Shown: positions 1-8,665 of the stretch, piece by piece
Position numbering within the stretch: the stretch's first letter is position 1
Layout of the letters: the number at the start of each line of letters is the position of its first letter
Origin: Armatimonadota bacterium
GTDB taxonomy: Bacteria > Armatimonadota > Fimbriimonadia > Fimbriimonadales > Fimbriimonadaceae
Reading direction: 5' to 3'
Assembly: GCA_016789105.1 (NCBI GenBank)
Contig: JAEURN010000011.1
Span: 62,001-126,000 of the forward strand
DNA length: 64,000 nucleotides
Made by a program: the position numbers and the translations under genes
The notes under the pieces: generated by a model
What the model was told of the DNA's origin: nothing
Seen by the model: only the letters and a program-made list of their open reading frames with translations
The model's database searches: none

Positions 1-564
1 AAGATCGAATCCGTCCACCCTGGGCCATGCCTTAACCAGGAAGTCAGGCATCCTTTTAGGGGCAGTCGCGGCAAAATCCTTGAGGGAGGCCATCCCGGCA
101 GGATCCGCCTCAGACATCGCCCCAACTTTGACCTGGGTGGCGAGTTCCGCACTACCGAGGACGCAGGTTTCGACGCACGCGAGCCATTTGACCTTAGCCC
201 GGATGGCGGCCACCTCTCCGGGACGGGATTCTTCTGGCACCGTCAACCAGGTGCGCAAAACAAGCTGCCGCTCAAAGGCATAGGAGACGATTCCTTCGGA
301 TTCCAAACGTTTAGGGACGGGGAAATCCGGGGGCGAGGCTTGCCATCCCTTGGGAAGTTCCCAATCAATCTGGGTCGGCACTCCGGAATCCCCTGGATTC
401 TTCCAGTAAACGTGCCAGGGTTCAGGGATCTTGAGCACGATGAGGGCCGCCACCCGATCACCAGGCATGGCAGTGCGGTGGGAGACCAATAGACTGCTTT
501 TGATATCGGGCCCGACTTGTGAACCCATCACAAGTCCCGCAAGGGCTAAGGCCACCGGTGTCAT
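1..564 (-). CDS. DsbD N-terminal-domain-like thiol:disulfide interchange protein, partial
   Basis: The reading frame runs from an ATG at 564 and is still open at the left edge (188 codons visible), so the C-terminus is missing. The visible part has a hydrophobic start resembling a short export signal. It then has the run WHVYWKNPGDSG, later WELPKGW, and a WLACVETC segment with two cysteines three residues apart. This pattern is typical of the periplasmic N-terminal domain of DsbD/ScsB-type proteins, where the cysteine pair passes electrons from the membrane domain to partners outside. The transmembrane and thioredoxin domains would lie beyond the edge and cannot be confirmed. It is the last visible gene of a minus-strand set after the esterase (53 bp gap) and the HupE/UreJ gene. 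Confidence 0.75.
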   Translation of the reverse strand, partial: MTPVALALAGLVMGSQVGPDIKSSLLVSHRTAMPGDRVAALIVLKIPEPWHVYWKNPGDSGVPTQIDWELPKGWQASPPDFPVPKRLESEGIVSYAFERQLVLRTWLTVPEESRPGEVAAIRAKVKWLACVETCVLGSAELATQVKVGAMSEADPAGMASLKDFAATAPKRMPDFLVKAWPRVDGFDL

Positions 565-617
565 AGCAGTCCTAACGGTTCACTAGGGGTCAAAGTTCGC
601 TAAGTTTTCCCAAATCC

Positions 618-1373
618 TTACTGTTTTTTATGCTCTTTAAAGAATGTAACAATCCACTTTGTCTCATCGGCAAAGTAACTATGGTCGCCCTGATGGGTCA
701 CAAACACGACATCCCCCTTTTCGGATTTGAAAAGCTCGGCGCCGGCAACCCCGTTCCACGATGCAGGGTCTTTGGTGCAGCCGTTGATCTGCTTCAACCG
801 GGCAACGGTCGCCTGCTGCCCCCGGTATTTGACAAGGGGGTCGTTGACCCCCCCGATGTGGATGACAGGACAAGGTTGCAATTTGGCCCCGCCTTGGAAT
901 CCGCCCGCGCTCACGCCGATTGCCGCAAAAACCTGGGGCCGGGCTGCACAAATCGTATAGGTAAACCCACCGCCGTTGGAATGGCCCATAGCGTAAATCT
1001 GATGGGGATCGATCTGCTCGTGTGACTGGACGTATTTCAGCGCAGCGTCAAAAAACTTGACATCCCGGTCTTCCATCGCACCTGGGCCCTGTTGCCATCC
1101 ATTCTTCTTCCCTTCCGGGTCGGTGAGCTGCCCCGGGGTCGGCAATCCCTGCAGATAAACAACCACGGCCTCTGGCCACACTTCCTCGATTCCAAAACTG
1201 CGCCTGGCTGAGTTCATGGTTCCGCCGTGTCCGTGGAACCCGAAGACCAGGGGGGCTGGGCCAGAGCCCTTTGCCGGTTTCAGGTAGATCCCTTGGCGCT
1301 CGACGCCATCGACTTCCACTTTGATCGGCTGGACAGTTTCTAAGAGCAGGGCGGATGCGAAGGCAGCAACCAT
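618..1373 (-). CDS. Secreted PHB-depolymerase/LpqC-like esterase
   Basis: A 251-residue alpha/beta hydrolase. The N-terminus MVAAFASALLLETVQ looks like a short signal sequence. An oxyanion-hole motif HGHGGT lies near residue 48, the nucleophile elbow GHSNGGG near 130, a candidate acid in GGVNDPLV and the base in the C-terminal GDHSYF. Together these match COG3509-type poly(3-hydroxybutyrate) depolymerase/feruloyl esterase relatives, exported enzymes that cleave polyester or aryl-ester substrates. The actual substrate cannot be read from the sequence. It lies 31 bp downstream of the HupE/UreJ gene on the same strand and is probably cotranscribed. Confidence 0.72.
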   Translation of the reverse strand: MVAAFASALLLETVQPIKVEVDGVERQGIYLKPAKGSGPAPLVFGFHGHGGTMNSARRSFGIEEVWPEAVVVYLQGLPTPGQLTDPEGKKNGWQQGPGAMEDRDVKFFDAALKYVQSHEQIDPHQIYAMGHSNGGGFTYTICAARPQVFAAIGVSAGGFQGGAKLQPCPVIHIGGVNDPLVKYRGQQATVARLKQINGCTKDPASWNGVAGAELFKSEKGDVVFVTHQGDHSYFADETKWIVTFFKEHKKQ

Positions 1374-1404
1374 GCCGGATGGGACGGTCGGGCGGGCTGC
1401 TGGT

Positions 1405-2445
1405 TCAACTCAGGATGCGGGTGGCGAACCAAAACAGGCCGACCAGCCCAATGCCGGCGGATGCGGCCACCAAAAACCGGTTCGTAGCCAGGGGTTTCTT
1501 CTGGAGCGCGGCCAAGACAATTGGGACTGCGGCCATGATGATGAGCGCCTGCCCGAACTCAACCCCGATGTTGAACGAGACAAGCGCGGTAGCCAAGGCG
1601 CCACCCTTAAGGCCGAGGCTGGATAGTGTTTCGGCAAATCCGAATCCATGGATCAATCCGAAGGCAAAGGCGATCCAAGGCCGCCATCCCGCCGAAGCCG
1701 CCCGCTTGTCTTCGTCGATCCGGGAGTGCCGGATGTTTTCAACCGCCACCGCCACAATCGAAAGGGCGATGAGTGGTTCCACGACGCGCGGGTTGGAATG
1801 GAAGACCCCCAAGGCCACCAAAGTGAGCGTGATGCTGTGGGCCAGAGTGAATGCCGTGACAATTTTGAGGAGCGACTTGACCGAGCCGCCGATCAACACC
1901 AAGCCCAGGACGAAAAGGATGTGGTCGGGCCCGCTAAGGATATGGCCGATGCCTTGCGAGAGGAATGCCAAGGCCCGTTCAGCAAAGCCGGGAACCGACC
2001 CGTTTGGGATATAGGCCGGATGGGCGGGGTCGAGGACGACATCGACCGGCTCCCGGCCCTTGACCCAGATCGAGAGGATCGTACGGCTTTCCGGTTGTTG
2101 TGGGAAGACCCTTTGTCGCAACGAAAGGCGATCCACCGGCGAATGGGTGGTTGCGGTCAAAATCGCCGAATCATCGGCTTCGTCGATTTGCAGGTTGAGC
2201 CCTTCCAATTCGACTCTGGTGTCGCCGGACCAGAGCTCGATTCGGTCAGCAAACCCTTGCGCAAGGGCTTCGCGGTTCGCGGAATGCGTAAACTGCCGCA
2301 GTGTCGATGCGGCCGTCACGGCGGTCACATTCGCCCGGTTCGCGGTCACGGCCACTTCCACACGGCTCAGTTGCGGGTCATGGGCGTTGGCCAGTGAGGC
2401 AACCGAAAGGAGGAGCCAAACAAAACATCTCCGCATCTGCCGCAT
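1405..2445 (-). CDS. HupE/UreJ family membrane protein
   Basis: This 346-residue protein has a signal peptide ending ANA, an extracytoplasmic beta-rich domain of about 150 residues, then six or so hydrophobic helices. The helical part begins with GIGHILSGPDHILFVLGL, the histidine-rich signature of HupE/UreJ proteins. Members of that family are linked to nickel or cobalt transport near hydrogenase and urease genes. The two-domain form seen here is common in genomes without those enzymes, and its substrate is not established. No urease or hydrogenase gene is in the window, so a metal-transport role is only a family-based inference. Likely first gene of an operon with the esterase and the DsbD-like gene. 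Confidence 0.78.
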   Translation of the reverse strand: MRQMRRCFVWLLLSVASLANAHDPQLSRVEVAVTANRANVTAVTAASTLRQFTHSANREALAQGFADRIELWSGDTRVELEGLNLQIDEADDSAILTATTHSPVDRLSLRQRVFPQQPESRTILSIWVKGREPVDVVLDPAHPAYIPNGSVPGFAERALAFLSQGIGHILSGPDHILFVLGLVLIGGSVKSLLKIVTAFTLAHSITLTLVALGVFHSNPRVVEPLIALSIVAVAVENIRHSRIDEDKRAASAGWRPWIAFAFGLIHGFGFAETLSSLGLKGGALATALVSFNIGVEFGQALIIMAAVPIVLAALQKKPLATNRFLVAASAGIGLVGLFWFATRILS

Positions 2446-2526
2446 CGCTTTGATGATGGCTCAGGCGGCACAGGAATCCGCCGGAAAGAGCCAATGTTGC
2501 CAAATCCCCGGCCAACATTGGGCGAA

Positions 2527-3273
2527 TTAGGCCGGTTGCACCGTTTGGGTGCGCCGGTTGGTCCAAATGACAACGATGACGAGCAACGTCAGCAGTACCA
2601 GCGAAGATCCACCGGTTCCCAGGTCGAGGCCGCCGTGGTCTTCCTTCTTGGTGAGCAGGTCTCCAAATGTCGCCCCGAAAGGCCGCGTCAAGACGAACGC
2701 CGCCCAAAAAAGCCACACTTTGTCTAGCTTTGTGACCAGGTGGAGGATCAAGATTAGCACCAAGACACCAGTGATCAAGCCGGCACTACCGGCAAACCCG
2801 AGTCCCGAACTGTCGGCCAGGAAATCGCCGAGCGCCGTTCCGAGCGTATTGGATGCCAAGATCGCGATCCAGTAAAAGACCTCCTGTTTGCCGCCGGTGA
2901 CCGATTCGACCGAGAGGGTGCCGGTGCTCAGCCGCCAAATGATGAGGATGGCCACCAAAATCCCGACCAGGATCGCGGAACCTGTGGCGTATCCCAAATG
3001 CAAATCGCGGTCAATTAGATCTGAGATGGTGGTCCCGGCGGTACTTGTGGAAAGGATGACCCCCCAATAGATCCAAGGATTGAACTTTTTGGCTGAGAGC
3101 TGGATTCCCAGCGTGATTGCAAAAAATGTGAGAAAAATCGCCGTCGCCGTGGCGTAACCGAGTTTTGACGTCTGCGCAAAGAAGTCCCCGCCAGTTTCGC
3201 CGAGTGTCGTCGCCAAGATTTTGGTGACCCAGAACACAGCCGTCACTTTTGCAACTTTGCTGAGATTTTCCAC
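2527..3273 (-). CDS. COG4705-like membrane protein with four internal repeats
   Basis: A very hydrophobic protein of about 248 residues built from four related units. Each unit has a pattern like T-LG-T-GD-...-LG followed by a membrane helix: TTLGETGGDFF, STAGTTISDLI, NTLGTALGDFL and RPFGATFGDLL. This matches the uncharacterised COG4705 membrane-anchored protein family; no function is known. I prefer the GTG start at 3273, giving MENLSKVAKV, because a TAACAT box (plus-strand 3281-3286) lies seven bases upstream and family members begin close to this point. In-frame alternatives are ATG 3306 and GTG 3318. The repeats place a conserved Asp in each unit, which suggests a symmetric channel or transporter (inference). 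Confidence 0.65.
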   Translation of the reverse strand: MENLSKVAKVTAVFWVTKILATTLGETGGDFFAQTSKLGYATATAIFLTFFAITLGIQLSAKKFNPWIYWGVILSTSTAGTTISDLIDRDLHLGYATGSAILVGILVAILIIWRLSTGTLSVESVTGGKQEVFYWIAILASNTLGTALGDFLADSSGLGFAGSAGLITGVLVLILILHLVTKLDKVWLFWAAFVLTRPFGATFGDLLTKKEDHGGLDLGTGGSSLVLLTLLVIVVIWTNRRTQTVQPA

Positions 3274-3471
3274 ACAGAGGATGTTAGTTCGATTTTGGAT
3301 TCCCATGCAGGTCCACACACGGGGCGAACCCGCAGCACGGCCTTGCGGACTCCCTGATCCGCCTCGGGATCAACGGGTGGGCAAGGCTGGTCTCCAAAAG
3401 ACCACCGAATGGGGAATCCTGACCACCGGTTGGGATTGACGGCAAGCCACCTGGATGTCCAACCTGGTGCT

Positions 3472-4266
3472 ATGCGTTGGCTTTTTTGGGGGTTTGCCTT
3501 GGCTTTGGCGGCTCCGGTTTCGGCCGCAGGGGGCATGGTGTTCACCGATACGATCAACAATGTCCGGCCGGATCACCCCAGCCTGGCAGGAACCTTTTGG
3601 GGATGGACCTTCCATTCGAATCTCAATTCGAGCCAAGTCACGTTGCCGTACGTCACCCGTGTCAACGAAGTTGCCGATACCTCGACTTATCTCACGTTGA
3701 GCACATGGGACGACTCTTCGGCATTCAATAATCCGTCGCTTCCCGGCCGGGGCGGTTACATGGTTTTTGACCGTCACGACACATCGATTGACTTCACACT
3801 GGGCTCAACCATCCGGGCGCAGATTTTGCGGATGGGGTGCCATGCGTCAACGGCGACATCGCCGGTTCCGGGAATGATGATTGGATTGCAGGATAAGCGG
3901 GGCCGGTTCTTTGCAATCGGGCTGGGTTGGGATTTCATCGACCACTATGTCCGCATCATCAACAACCCGTTCACCGGGGCGGGCACCAACTGGGTGAAGC
4001 TGACGACTTCGACGAACTTTTACTATTTGAGCGGGATCCGCCAAGGGCTGACCATGGAGTTGGTAGTTGCCGGCTAAGGTGCCTCGTTGTTGGTGAGCGG
4101 CAAGGAATTACTGGATGAGAATCAAATGCCGGTCCGCTTAGATTCGGGCCCTCCGTTGAACAATCTGATCTTCACGGATTGGCAAACTTATGGTGGAGCG
4201 ATCATCGGGGACTATTCGCTTTCTAGCGCGGGGATGATCCAATTTGCCAGCCTGAGCTACTATTGA
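3472..4266 (+). pseudogene. Secreted protein, first tandem copy, interrupted by an in-frame stop
   Basis: Translation starts at ATG 3472 (MRWLFWG, a signal peptide ending SAA), as in the paralog at 4336. The frame meets TAA at 4075-4077, about residue 202. Beyond the stop it stays open in the same frame to TGA at 4264-4266, and the read-through part matches the paralog closely (GASLLVSGKEL against RASLYVSGLEL; DWQTYGGAIIGDY against QWQTYGGAVVGDY; final SLSYY in both). With the stop read through, the length is 264 residues against 263 in the paralog. The paralog has TCG at the same point, so one C-to-A change from TCA would explain the stop. No Shine-Dalgarno is obvious in either copy. It could be a recent pseudogene, a truncated product or a sequencing error. 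Function unknown. Confidence 0.75.
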
Positions 4267-4335
4267 CCACCAAATGGGAATCCTGACCACCGGTTGGGAT
4301 TGACGGAATGCCGCCCCGACGCCCAACCTGGTGCC

Positions 4336-5127
4336 ATGCGATGGCTTTTTTGGGGGCTTGCCCTGGCTATGGCGGCTCCGGTTTCCGCGGCGGGAGGCAT
4401 GGTGTTCACGTCGACAGTCAACCGGGTCCGGCCCGATCACCCGAGCATGGCCGGCACGTTTTGGGGGTGGAACTTCCGGACAAACCTCAATTCGAGCCAA
4501 TCGGCGCAGCCAACGGTTCTGAATGGCTTCCTTTCTTGGGGCGAATTTGTGTGGATGCAGTTGGACACGGCCAATTCAACGGCGTATAACAGCAATGCCA
4601 ACCCCGGCAAATCCGGATACATGGTTTTTGACCGACACGACACGTCCATCGATTTTTCCCTTGGATCCTCGATTCGGGCGGAACTCGCTTCCTTTGGCGG
4701 GTACCACGGTCTTTTGGAATCTCCTGTTCCTGGAATGATGATGGGCCTGCAAGACCGGAATGGCCGATTTTTCGGGGTCGGCTTTGCCGAATACCAAGGC
4801 ACCCGGTACCTCCGCATCATCAACAACCCGTTCACCGGGAACGGCACGCCATGGGTGTCGCTCATCAAAGACCAATCGGTATTTAACTACCCCTCGACAT
4901 CAAGTGGCCTTTCGGTTGAACTTGTGATCGCCGGGTCGCGGGCATCGTTATATGTGAGCGGATTGGAATTGCGTGATGGAAACGGCCAATTTTTGCGCCT
5001 GGATGCCGGGCCCCCGCTGACCAGCCTCATCTTTTCCCAATGGCAAACCTATGGCGGGGCGGTGGTCGGTGATTACTGCACAACGAGTTCGGGCGACATA
5101 TCGATTGTGAGCCTGAGCTACTACTGA
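4336..5127 (+). CDS. Secreted protein of unknown function, intact tandem copy
   Basis: A 263-residue protein with a clear signal peptide (MRWLFWGLALAMAAPVSA) followed by a glycine- and aromatic-rich, beta-strand-like sequence with no recognised domain. Motifs shared with the broken upstream copy include GYMVFDRHDTSIDF, PGMMxGLQD, RIINNPFTG and the ending SLSYY. The pattern of a ligand-binding or concanavalin-like beta sandwich is possible but not demonstrable here. It lacks a PEP-CTERM tail, unlike other secreted proteins nearby, and has no lipobox. The start is set by comparison with the paralog: both align from MRWLFW. Confidence 0.6.
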   Translation: MRWLFWGLALAMAAPVSAAGGMVFTSTVNRVRPDHPSMAGTFWGWNFRTNLNSSQSAQPTVLNGFLSWGEFVWMQLDTANSTAYNSNANPGKSGYMVFDRHDTSIDFSLGSSIRAELASFGGYHGLLESPVPGMMMGLQDRNGRFFGVGFAEYQGTRYLRIINNPFTGNGTPWVSLIKDQSVFNYPSTSSGLSVELVIAGSRASLYVSGLELRDGNGQFLRLDAGPPLTSLIFSQWQTYGGAVVGDYCTTSSGDISIVSLSYY

Positions 5128-5191
5128 AGCCCCATCCCAGCTCCCAACCGGAAACCCACACCGGGGCCGGGGTAACGTCGCGCGTATTCAT

Positions 5192-6172
5192 ATGAAAGTG
5201 CTCTTCATCGGCGGGACCGGGATCATTTCATCGGCCTGCACGGAATTGGCGGCCCGCCAGGGGATTGACCTCCATCTGCTTTCCCGGGGGAACAGCAGCC
5301 GACCAGCCCCGGATGGTGTAAAGATTCTCCGGGGAGACATCAATAATTCCGCATCCGTTTTAGATGGCCACACCTGGGATGCGGTGGTGGATTGGATCGT
5401 CTACACGCCGGACCAGATCGAGCGTGATATCAACCTGTTTCGGGGCAAAACCGCGCAATATGTTTTCATCAGTTCGGCCAGTGCCTACCAAACCCCACCG
5501 AGCCGATTGCCCGTGTTGGAATCAACGCCACTCGACAACCCGTTTTGGGAGTATTCCCGGCAGAAGGCCGCCTGCGAAGAGCGGTTGACCCGCGCTTACC
5601 GCGAAGAAAAATTCCCGTTCACGGTTGTCCGCCCCTCGCACACCTACGACAAAACGCTTTTGCCTTTCGACAACGGCTACACGGTTTTGCATCGCATCCT
5701 CAATGGGTTGCCCGTTTGTGTCCATGGCGACGGCACGAGCCTTTGGACGCTCACCCACCATGCCGATTTCGCCAAGGGGTTCAACGGCTTGCTAGGATAC
5801 AGCGGTGCGATCGGCGATAGCGTGCACATCACGAGCGATGAATGGCTGACCTGGAACCAAATCTACGACTTGCACGCCCACGCTGCGTCGCGCTTGACTG
5901 GCCGAGCAATCGTGGCTGAAAAGCGGTACTTGCCTTCAACAAAGATTGCGGAGATCGACCCGGGGCGGCGCGGCGGCCTGTTGGGCGACAAGGCGAATTC
6001 GATGGTGTTCGACAATTCCAAAATCAAGGCGATGGTGCCTGGGTTTGCTTGCACCACGCCGTTTTCGCGGGGGGTCATGGAAATCGTCGGGCACTACTTG
6101 GAAAACCCAGGCACCGTGGATCCCGACCGGATGGCGATGGAAGACCGCCTTTGCGCCTTGGCCGCGGGCTGA
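5192..6172 (+). CDS. NAD-dependent epimerase/dehydratase (extended SDR)
   Basis: A 326-residue Rossmann-fold protein. It starts MKVLFIGGTGIIS, an extended-SDR dinucleotide-binding motif. ISSASAY near residue 95 supplies the serine position, and YSRQKAACE near 124 supplies the Tyr-x-x-x-Lys pair. The closest general class is the NAD(P)-dependent sugar-nucleotide epimerase/dehydratase superfamily; specificity is not readable. It stands alone between the duplicated secreted genes and the PEP-CTERM genes, with no sugar-pathway partners. Translation begins at the ATG at 5192 with no evident Shine-Dalgarno. Confidence 0.75.
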   Translation: MKVLFIGGTGIISSACTELAARQGIDLHLLSRGNSSRPAPDGVKILRGDINNSASVLDGHTWDAVVDWIVYTPDQIERDINLFRGKTAQYVFISSASAYQTPPSRLPVLESTPLDNPFWEYSRQKAACEERLTRAYREEKFPFTVVRPSHTYDKTLLPFDNGYTVLHRILNGLPVCVHGDGTSLWTLTHHADFAKGFNGLLGYSGAIGDSVHITSDEWLTWNQIYDLHAHAASRLTGRAIVAEKRYLPSTKIAEIDPGRRGGLLGDKANSMVFDNSKIKAMVPGFACTTPFSRGVMEIVGHYLENPGTVDPDRMAMEDRLCALAAG

Positions 6173-6259
6173 GGCGAGAAAATTGCCAGTTCGCCAGCCA
6201 GGAGGCAATCGAAATAACGTTGCGACTGAATAACCTAGCAAAATTGCCGTGCGTCAATG

Positions 6260-6288
6260 TTGCAATTTATCGGCCCATCCCCTAAACT
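6260..6288 (+). promoter_or_regulatory. Sigma-70-type promoter for the PEP-CTERM metalloprotease gene
   Basis: TTGCAA (6260-6265), a 17-base spacer, and TAAACT (6283-6288). Transcription would begin near 6295, giving a leader of about 55 bases that contains the AGGAG ribosome site at 6336-6340. The hexamers and exact 17-base spacing are read directly; activity is inferred. Confidence 0.5.
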
Positions 6289-6350
6289 GTTGGGGTTGGC
6301 CATGCACATGGATGGCTTGGCCGCAATCGTTTGATAGGAGACAGTCGCAC

Positions 6351-7247
6351 ATGAGAACAACTACCATCCTCGCCGCCAGCGCAACCTTGGTTGCCCTGTC
6401 CGGGACCGCTCACGCCTTGAGCTTCAACAACACTTTTTCTTTTGGGACAGACCCCCGGGCCGCCCAATTCCAGACCGCGATCGGTTTGGCCGAAGCGGAG
6501 TTCACTAGCCGGTACACCGACAACATTACGATCAACCTGACGTTCCAACTCGCAGCGGGCACGGGGACTCTGGGATCGAGCAGCACGCCTTTGGTCGGCA
6601 ACTTCACGTTTGCCCAAATTCAAACGATGTTGACCAACGACGCCACGACCGCTGACGACGCAACCGCGGTGGCCTCGCTCGGCACGGCATCCCCGACGAC
6701 TTCAAACTTCATCATGGCCCGCGCGCAAGCCAAGGCACTCGGCCAGATCGCTGGCAACAATGCCAGCAGCGACGGGACGATCACCTTTGGTGCTGGTCAC
6801 ACCTATGCGTTTGACCCGAACAACCGCGCGGTTGCCGGTTCGTTCGACTTTATCGGCGTTGCCATGCACGAAATCTCCGAATGCATGGGCCGCATCGGGA
6901 TCCTCGGGTTCGCCAGTTCGCTCGGCATCAACGACCTCTACCGCTACTCGGGCAACGGGACCCGCGCCCTCGGCAGTGCGTTGACCCCGCAAACCTACTT
7001 CTCAATCAACAGCGGTGCAACCAACCTGGTCAACTTCAACACAGTCAGCGGTGGCGACTCGATGGATTACGCCTCCACGGCCGATTGCTTCAACGCGTTC
7101 ACCAACACGGGAATCCAGAACAACTTCACCACCGTTGGCCAACGCAACATGGATGTCATCGGTTACGACATGGTTCCGGAACCGGCTTCGATGTCGGTTC
7201 TGGCCCTGGGTGCAGTGGCGCTCATCCGCCGCAAAAAGTCCAAGTAA
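6351..7247 (+). CDS. PEP-CTERM secreted protein, NF038122-type putative metalloprotease
   Basis: The start at 6351 is supported by AGGAG at 6336-6340 and by the signal peptide beginning there (MRTTTILAASATLVALSG, cut near AHA). The 298-residue product has a catalytic-looking HEISECMGR near residues 173-181. The first His and Glu fit a zincin HExxH, but Glu stands at the second His. I recall this HEISE form from the NF038122 PEP-CTERM metalloprotease family. The C-terminus has VPEPASM, a hydrophobic stretch and RRKKSK, the tail that an exosortase recognises and removes. The protein is thus expected to be exported and sorted at the cell envelope. No exosortase gene is in the window. Proteolytic activity is unproven. 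Confidence 0.75.
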   Translation: MRTTTILAASATLVALSGTAHALSFNNTFSFGTDPRAAQFQTAIGLAEAEFTSRYTDNITINLTFQLAAGTGTLGSSSTPLVGNFTFAQIQTMLTNDATTADDATAVASLGTASPTTSNFIMARAQAKALGQIAGNNASSDGTITFGAGHTYAFDPNNRAVAGSFDFIGVAMHEISECMGRIGILGFASSLGINDLYRYSGNGTRALGSALTPQTYFSINSGATNLVNFNTVSGGDSMDYASTADCFNAFTNTGIQNNFTTVGQRNMDVIGYDMVPEPASMSVLALGAVALIRRKKSK

Positions 7248-7271
7248 CGGTCGCAAGACTTTGAATCGAGA

Positions 7272-7303
7272 CCGGGAGCCCGCATGGGCTCCCGGTTTCT
7301 TTT
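7272..7303 (+). terminator. Rho-independent terminator after the metalloprotease gene
   Basis: CCGGGAGCCC (7272-7281), loop GCAT, GGGCTCCCGG (7286-7295), followed by TTTCTTTT. A perfect 10-bp stem with a T-rich tail, 24 bases after the stop codon. Confidence 0.9.
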
Positions 7304-7367
7304 CGAACCAAGCCGGTAGCCCGGTGCGAGCGGGATCCAGGGTCTTTTGATCCCATTCATCAGGTTC

Positions 7368-7390
7368 CATGTTATGGCACGGTTAACATG
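7368..7390. promoter_or_regulatory. Inverted repeat, possible operator
   Basis: CATGTTA (7368-7374) and TAACATG (7384-7390) form a perfect 7-bp inverted repeat around a 9-base spacer. It lies about 12 bases upstream of the candidate -35 of the next PEP-CTERM gene, a plausible place for a regulator. No regulator can be assigned. Confidence 0.3.
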
Positions 7391-7401
7391 TACCCGTAAT
7401 T

Positions 7402-7429
7402 TTGCTGGCAACAATTTTCCGCATATAAC
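7402..7429 (+). promoter_or_regulatory. Candidate sigma-70 promoter for the second PEP-CTERM gene
   Basis: TTGCTG (7402-7407), 16-base spacer, TATAAC (7424-7429). The transcript would start near 7436 and carry a leader of about 70 bases ending in the GAGAGGAGA ribosome site just before ATG 7505. Confidence 0.4.
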
Positions 7430-7504
7430 TCGTTCGCCGTGGCGTGATACATTTCCAGTTAGCGCCATTCAGCAGTTTTGCTGAGGTGTCAGTTGAGAGG
7501 AGAC

Positions 7505-8611
7505 ATGCCCAATAATCGCACTTCCTACGCCAAAAATTCGTCGCGCCTCGCTGTCGTCGCCTTTGCCGCGATCTCGGCTTCTGCCCACGCCTTCAGCGCC
7601 GGCAACCTTGCCGTGCTCCAAGCCGATGCTAGCCTCAGCAACACCACGTTCGGCATTTTGGAACTGAGCTCAACTACCCCAGGTAGTGCGCTCAACACCT
7701 ATGCCATCCCGGGGACGGGGACGGCGGCCATGCGGCTTTCCGGTTCGGCCACTAGCACCGGCTATCTTTCTTTGACCAACGACGGTTCGCTGTTGACTTT
7801 CAATGCGGTCAACCTGGATGGCAACACGACCTCCAACGTGAACACGTTGAACCCGCGGGCGGTCGGCTCGCTGGACTTTGGCGGCAACTTTGCCATCCAA
7901 ACCACTTACACCGGCACTAGCGGCAACCAGACCCGATCTTCGACGAGCCTGGATAACTCCACGTGGTTCATCGCCGACCAAGGCGGCCTTTACACGAACG
8001 GGACGAGCGCGGCCAGCCCAACGGGGAACTTCCGCAAAGTCCACGCCTTTGGCGGGACGGTTTACGGTATGACGGCATCGACGACCGCGGCACCGGTTGG
8101 AACTTTTAGTGCGGCGACAGGCAGCACGTATGCCGGTCTGGCCGGACTGGCAAACGGCGCCTCTTCTTTCCAGGACTTTTACTTGGTGAGCTCAGGCTCT
8201 AACGGTTCGGCATTTGATGTCCTCTATACGTTGCAAGCAACTTCGAACACGGCGGGCACCATTAGCAAGTTCTCGCTGGTGAGCGGGTCGTGGGTTGCCA
8301 ACGGGACGGCGGCCACCACGTTCGGCGGATTCGGCTTGGCGGCGCGGGCAACCGCAGCTGCCCCTGGCGCGACCCTGTTTGTGACGACGGGCCAAGGCGC
8401 CTTGACGGCTAACAGCGTTCTCAGCATAAGCGACTCGGCCGGTTGGAACTCGACCTTGAACCTGGGTTCGGCCACGACCTTGTTCACAGCCGATACGGGC
8501 AAGATCATCAAAGGGATCGATTTCACGCCCGGCGCGGTTCCCGAACCGGCGACGTTTGCCATTCTCGGCCTTGGCCTGTTGGCTGCGCGCCGTCGCAAAA
8601 AGTCCAAGTAA
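7505..8611 (+). CDS. PEP-CTERM secreted protein of unknown function
   Basis: The start is set at ATG 7505 by a strong Shine-Dalgarno (GAGAGGAGA) immediately upstream. The 368-residue product has a signal peptide (SRLAVVAFAAISASAHAF). A long Gly/Ser/Thr/Ala-rich, beta-type body follows, without cysteine-rich or catalytic motifs. The tail is VPEPATF, a hydrophobic stretch and RRRKKSK. The last residues are the same as in the neighbouring metalloprotease, so both should be sorted by the same exosortase. The repeating strand-turn composition suggests a beta-propeller or adhesin-like surface protein, but no domain is identified. It has its own promoter candidate and a strong terminator, so it is probably a single-gene unit. 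Confidence 0.7.
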   Translation: MPNNRTSYAKNSSRLAVVAFAAISASAHAFSAGNLAVLQADASLSNTTFGILELSSTTPGSALNTYAIPGTGTAAMRLSGSATSTGYLSLTNDGSLLTFNAVNLDGNTTSNVNTLNPRAVGSLDFGGNFAIQTTYTGTSGNQTRSSTSLDNSTWFIADQGGLYTNGTSAASPTGNFRKVHAFGGTVYGMTASTTAAPVGTFSAATGSTYAGLAGLANGASSFQDFYLVSSGSNGSAFDVLYTLQATSNTAGTISKFSLVSGSWVANGTAATTFGGFGLAARATAAAPGATLFVTTGQGALTANSVLSISDSAGWNSTLNLGSATTLFTADTGKIIKGIDFTPGAVPEPATFAILGLGLLAARRRKKSK

Positions 8612-8622
8612 AAACCACCACT

Positions 8623-8665
8623 GTCAAGCGGGCGTCCATGCAGAGTGGACGCCCGCTTGACTTTT
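8623..8665 (+). terminator. Strong Rho-independent terminator
   Basis: A perfect 16-bp stem: 8623-8638 (GTCAAGCGGGCGTCCA) pairs with 8646-8661 around a 7-base loop, followed by TTTT. The 3' arm of the stem contains the first bases of the TTGACT -35 box of the next gene, so terminator and promoter physically overlap. Confidence 0.92.

Larger units (their letters stand above)
3401..5127 (+). repeat. Head-to-tail gene duplication (two units of about 860 bp)
   Basis: Unit 1 (3401-4265) and unit 2 (4266-5127) lie directly next to each other in the same direction. Both begin with nearly the same upstream stretch (ACCACCRAATGGG then AATCCTGACCACCGGTTGGG) and continue through a full secreted-protein gene. 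The copy therefore includes about 70 bp of leader as well as the coding region. The proteins have diverged clearly in the middle but agree at the signal peptide and C-terminus. Confidence 0.85.
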
